Positions 59,480-64,000 of a stretch of 64,000 bases of DNA are shown piece after piece (the first letter of the stretch is position 1; every line of letters begins with the position of its first letter). Under the pieces are notes generated by a model. That model was not told the origin of the DNA. It was given only the letters and a program-made list of their open reading frames with translations, and ran no database searches. Source of the DNA: Selaginella tamariscina (Eukaryota > Streptophyta > Lycopodiopsida > Selaginellales > Selaginellaceae); NCBI GenBank assembly GCA_003024785.1, contig PUQB01000307.1, positions 231,675-295,674 on the forward strand. Reading direction: 5' to 3'. Both the position numbers and the translations under genes were made by a program.

Positions 59480-62040
59480 AGATTCAGGTGGATTGTCCAT
59501 GTCCAATCCCGAGGTTGCAACCTGGAAGCCCGGTCGTTGCCTCGGGTTATGTGGGTGTTGTGATGTGTTGGCCTTGACCTGGATGTCGCGAGGGTTTGTG
59601 TACCGGTGGTTTGGAGTTGCATTGTAGAGGGCAAACCCGTTGGGGAGGAAGGGCCTTCCTAGGGTTGATAGTCTTTACATAATAATTTATTATAATTGGA
59701 ATAAAGGAAGGGTATATGTATTACAGCTGAAATTATAACGTATCTAACCCATAACAACACGTGAGAGAAGATGAATTAGAAGGACCTCTATCCACTGCTT
59801 GATTGCTTGTTTATATATAATGGATTGGGAAGTAGAAAGACTGGGTACATGTCAACTATCTTAACGTGCTATCTTTTACATCTTGGTAATTAATCCGGAC
59901 AATCGGATGTAAGTTGTTCAACTTTGCTTATCACATGTCCTGATTTGTCAGCGTTGTCTAATAGTGGTTAACATCCTTTTAGCTATTGTCTCATGGTTGC
60001 CCTTTATCAGTAGACCACTCAAGTCTTGCCATTGTTCACATGCACTGCTGGTCCTTCTTTACATGCGGCCCGTAACCATCGACCAGATGATTAGACTTGC
60101 ATGTTGACATGTCCTTGAGCCATGTCTTTAGTGTCCTTGGCTTACCTCGTAGTGCTTGTGGTACATGGCGGTCTCCTTCTCAATTGCTTCCAACTTGATC
60201 TCTAGTGCAGCTATTGTTGCATCGTTGAGCTCGGTGGTCTTTATAACTTGGCTGCAATTCCCTTGTCCTATTCTTGGCCTTGCACCATATGTCTCATTGA
60301 TCCGTTCTTGCGCTAGTTGTAGCTCTTCCTCCTTAATGGCCTTTCTAGCTCTTGTACTGTGGCCAACACTTGGCTTTACCTTGGCCTCGGCTGCCCATAC
60401 TCACTCCATGTTGTCATCCTATTGAGGTAGAATCACCATGGCCCCATCATTTGATGTGGTCCCTTGTCTTGGGCCGTGAGTTGTGCCTTGACCCTTTTTA
60501 GTTCTCACTATTGTGCCTTGAGCTAGTCATTATGTTGGTGTAGTTTTTTGCTATGGCTATCAATTCGTAGGCGTCCCTGAGCTCTGCATCCTTTTTGTTC
60601 CAACTCGGCAATGTTCTCCTAGCCTTGTTGGGCCTTCTCAGCTACTGCATACTCACGGTCGCACTAGAGCTGTTTGCGGATGCACTAGAATTGTTTGAGG
60701 CTACCCTAAAGATCTCATGCTTTTTTTGAGCTCGTCAAGTGCAGTAGTTATGGAGGTGCAGGTTTGTTAAATGGATGCTAATTCTTTCTCCACCTTCTCC
60801 CACTATTGAACACCCTAGAGTGTGCTATATTGCCTGGCGTTTCCTTGAACGATCCAGTACTAGCTCGTGAGGCTCTCCATGATGGCGTTGTGCTCCTTAG
60901 CTATTCCCTTGAGATCCAATTTGTGCCATGCCTTTTCCAATTCGACTAAAGGGATTCGTGCAATCATCATGTAGTCCAAATGCCCAATGCTCGTTTGTGT
61001 GGAAGTGGTGGTACGCATTTAACAAATGCACCTCCGATTCTTCTCCTTTTGGTTTTGGCTTACCTACTGGCGATTGTGGCGACTATCTAGTGTATTCAAT
61101 TGATTCCTACTGTACTTGTGGTGGGCTAATTGGGGCCTATTGTGATGGGAACTATCAAGATTGATTGTGTTGCTAGGGGCCTCTTCTTCTCTTGTGGATT
61201 TTGAACCTTGGATGCTTTGATTCTAGAGATTCTTCATCTCATCCCTTTTTCAAGATGACTCCGTGGCTCCGATTGTTTTCCTTTGTCCATTTGGCTTACC
61301 TCGAATTGCTCCCCTCTCCTCGGTGTCCTGTGGTGTTGGTTCAAAGTTGCGTTGGTATGGGGGTTGGAACTCGACTAAGCAACTAGGTGATCACGACGTT
61401 GATGTGTTCAGTTGTTGAAAGTCTTTGCTTGCTTTCGCTTCTGATCCCATTGATGCTGCAAGTTAGCGCAGAATCATGTAGTGTTTGAGGTAGTCTACTA
61501 AGTCCATTTCGATCTCTTTCCATGTGTAGCATAAGGCATTCACCAGCCATGTGGATATCCTCCTCTCAATTTTTTTTGTAAACATAAAAGTAACTAGTGC
61601 AAGGAACTCATCTACCTGTTTTCCTTCCTGTAGGTTGAACCTAGACATGAAGATCTTTTCCTTATTCATTAGGAACCATTGATACGTGAGTTCCATAAGA
61701 CGTCCAGTGGCAGCTCACCCTCTAGTAGCTTGAAGACTGATGCTAGGTCGTCAATCCTCACATAATACGACGTGCTTCCCCATAGGCTAAATCTAATTCT
61801 GGATCGCTTGGACTTTCCGGTCTCCAGCTAGCAGATTGTATAAAGCATCTTGCTAGCTTTGCGAACACCAATTCTTCCACATGTTCCCAAGGAAGATTGG
61901 AAAACCCTATGAAGTGCATCTTCCTCTTGGATTGCACTACTACAAGTAGCTTGATCAACTCTTTGGGAGTACTTGGGGAATACTAGTTTTGCTATTCTAT
62001 CGTGCCCCTCATAGGTTACTTGGATCAACATCGGTCTGAT
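59480..62040 (-). pseudogene. degenerate coiled-coil / gag-like sequence, unit C (longest copy)
   Basis: The reverse strand keeps more of the N-terminal side than A or B: from 62031 it reads LIQVTYEGHDRIAKLVFP (a beta-grasp/PB1-like feel, low confidence), then KKIERRISTWLVNALCYTW in the 61463-61696 frame. Coiled-coil pieces continue down to ~60150. Frames change near 61690 and 61900. Product not recognised; it could be a retrotransposon gag or a dead host gene. Confidence 0.4.
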
Positions 62041-62255
62041 GCCTCAGTCCATTTTATAGCATGGTGTCGAAGAAACTTGGTGGCATGTGGAGCATCTGCT
62101 ATAGAATATAGAAAAGAACAAATGTTCTTTGGATGTTTGTATTGCCTTTTTAAAAGGGTGTTGACGTGGTAACTCTAGTGACATCATCTAAGATGAATGA
62201 CAAGTCTATCTATGTGCCTTGATTATGTAATGACCGCGCTACCCGATCATCGTTG

Positions 62256-62788
62256 ATGCATGTTGTAACTAAAATGGGCATGTCTATAATCCATTTTATA
62301 ATAATTAACGATTTTAGTTATTTAATTAGCATTTTCTAATATTAAAGAATATTTTTTAGAATATATATTTAAAGACAAAATATTCTTTAAAATATTTTAT
62401 TTTGTAATTGACTCTTTAATAAATTAATAGCATTCATGGACCAAAAACTAATAAATTATAAAGTAGAAGGTATTAAATTATATATATATTATATTTAAGA
62501 TTGTAAGGGCCTAATATAGAAATTAAGGAAGAACATAATAGGTACATTATATAAATATTGATATTGTTATTAAAATATTAATATTTAAATATAATATTAA
62601 TTAAAATTTGTACTATTAATAATATATATATAATATACAAAATCCTATAATAATATAGTCAATCTTCTATATCTTTTTATAATTTATATAGTTAAGTAAA
62701 CAATTTGGTATTATTATTAAAGAATTTATTATAATTATAAATATTAAATATATGATATTTTATAATTTTGTAATTATTTTTTCAATCT
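62256..62788. mobile_element. truncated left end of a related TIR transposon
   Basis: Begins ATGCATGTTGTAACTAAA, one base off the left TIR of the 14.9-kb element, and follows its subterminal region (19412-19912) with moderate divergence. It stops at the point corresponding to the transposase stop codon. No coding sequence and no right end are seen. Confidence 0.75.
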
Positions 62789-62925
62789 TTTGAATTCTTA
62801 TGTATAAGCACATGTGTGATTCATTGATTTAATAAAGCATTTAAAATAAAAGTATTCAATTGCAAGATTAATTGATAAAATCACCTGGATTATCATATAT
62901 TAGCATATATATTTTCATCAGTGAT
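62789..62925 (-). repeat. inverted fragment of the unit (matches 11705-11845)
   Basis: The reverse complement of 11705-11845 is recognisable (AAGCACATGTGTG, AAAATCACCTGGATTATC), directly abutting the truncated transposon end. A rearrangement breakpoint. Confidence 0.75.
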
Positions 62926-63570
62926 TAAATCCGTAGTCAAAAATACTACAGAAATGTTTAATTACTAATTTATTAATTATTAATTTAATTTATTTACTAA
63001 TTCATAACATTTTTTTTACTACAATATATATCACTGATTTTCATAATACACGATTTGACAAACCCTAATCAATAAGCTCTCAATTATATGTATTTTTATA
63101 AAAAAAACCCACGAGTTGTTCCACATTTTATATAATAAGAAGTTTATTCAATGTGTGTATGTAGATAATGTTTCGTCCATGGTAGCTTATAATTCTATTA
63201 AACAGCCATCCTAAATCTATTCATTAATGGTAAGTTTGAATTCCATCTCAGTAGCTACCCTAAATTTCATCTTGCATTTACTTTAAATTATTATACATTT
63301 AATCTAATAATTATCCTAAATTTATAAAGTTAAGGTGGGTTAAAATTTCAAATAAAAAAAAACTTACCATGTTAAGAATAATAATTGATTAATATGTTTA
63401 ATAGGTTAAGAATACAATTTAAAGAAGTTAAGAATAATAACTAGGTTAAATATTCACTTTTATATTAAACTCGCAAGTTAAAAATAACAACTAAGTTAAT
63501 GGTTTAATTAATTAATGAATTAAAAACATAACTTAAGAATAAACTCACCAATTAAGAATAACAAATGAGT
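62926..63570. other. AT-rich stretch, nothing recognised
   Basis: TTAATTAA- and AAGTTAAGAATAA-type words, no open frame. Confidence 0.6.
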
Positions 63571-64000
63571 TAAAAGATCTTGTTTAACACTCTCTCACAA
63601 ACCCACACACACATACACACATGTCCAAGAGAATGCTCTCCACACGTGGACTTTCATTAACACGCACAAACACATGTGGGCACACACACAGTCTTGTGTT
63701 TCTCTTCTCAAACGCACTTGCACTTTCATCAACATACATGTACATACCCATCAAATTTTATAATTGAGAATTACATATACAAACTCGTAATAGCTTTCAA
63801 GAACACATGCTCATACACAAATTATATTGTGTATTACGAACTACAGACACAAAAACACAATGTGCGTAATATGTTTCTATACATACTGTACACACATGTA
63901 GCCAGAGAGAGAACGTCGAGTATTATCTCAACTATGTAATATATCATATCTATAGTACCCCCACTCACATACACACGCGTAAGTACATTGGATCTAAAAT
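63571..64000 (+). repeat. fragments of another unit copy
   Basis: 63571-63830 matches 12140-12400 (GTCCAAGAGAATGCTCTCC, CTTTCAAGAACACATG). 63831-64000 matches 13545-13740 (CTACAGACACAAAAACACAA, TAGCCAGAGAGAGAAC), with the ~1.1 kb between them missing. A further paralogue probably continues beyond the window. Confidence 0.7.

Larger units (their letters stand above)
49259..62257. repeat. segmental repeat unit C (~13 kb)
   Basis: Direct copy of the unit. Its left two-thirds closely match unit B. From ~57600 onward it is more diverged, with deletions (for example most of the paralogue's middle exons near 59070). It lacks the gag-LTR fragment; instead its gag-like pseudogene continues to ~62040. 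Confidence 0.85.

Noticed and set aside
61828-62031. PB1 domain at the start of the gag-like pseudogene in unit C
   Set aside because: Only a vague VTYEGHDR...LVFP resemblance over a frame that breaks soon after; not enough to name the domain.

Overview
The window is nuclear DNA of a plant. Evidence: GT-AG introns, many of 50-60 bases; interstitial plant-type telomere repeats (CCCTAAA); a chromodomain-bearing Ty3/gypsy integrase end; dense CA/TA microsatellites; and no bacterial operon structure, tRNA or rRNA. The sequence alone does not fix the lineage. The transposase family and the AT-rich, repeat-laden landscape suggest a bryophyte, a seedless vascular plant or a relative, but that is only an inference.

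Layout. (1) 1-4180: nested, decayed Ty3/gypsy pieces: a chromodomain pol end, LTRs, and two reverse-strand gag fragments, one followed by a protease piece. (2) 4181-19411, 34335-49258 and 49259-62257 are three copies (units A, B, C) of one roughly 13-15 kb host segment. Their shared left edge lies inside LTR sequence; A and B also end in LTR sequence. Each unit carries an AT-rich stretch, a ~125-bp minisatellite, inverted duplicated modules, an 8-exon reverse-strand gene of unknown function (about 410 codons; open in A, frameshifted in B and C), a decayed paralogue of it, and a degenerate coiled-coil/gag-like pseudogene. A and B also end in a gag-LTR fragment with a small MITE-like insertion. 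(3) 19412-34334: a 14.9-kb DNA transposon inserted at the A/B junction. The B/C junction is its empty site. (4) 62256-64000: a truncated left end of a related element, then rearranged pieces of the unit.

The transposon is the exciting part. It has ~26-bp terminal inverted repeats and a probable ATAT target duplication. Near the left end, on the reverse strand, lies a ~1,020-codon DUF7869-like RNase H-fold (DDE-type) transposase gene. On the forward strand lies a ~965-codon gene combining a ParB-like domain with a C-terminal segment resembling a beta-class DNA methyltransferase with a degenerate SAM motif. Next to the right end lies an FCP1/SCP-like HAD phosphatase gene. All three have at least one apparent frame break. 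Between the two divergent gene blocks is ~6.4 kb of non-coding DNA. Close to each promoter side sits an array of a perfect 18-bp palindrome, GGCGGGATTAATCCCGCC: 19 copies upstream of the transposase and about 27 upstream of the ParB/methylase-like gene. A further decayed copy lies in an intron of the latter.

Working model (inference): the transposase moves the element by its TIRs, while the palindromes are binding or modification sites for an element-encoded protein. The ParB-like protein is the attractive candidate, because bacterial ParB recognises short palindromes. Copy counts, splice sites and phases were worked out by eye; percent identities were not computed.
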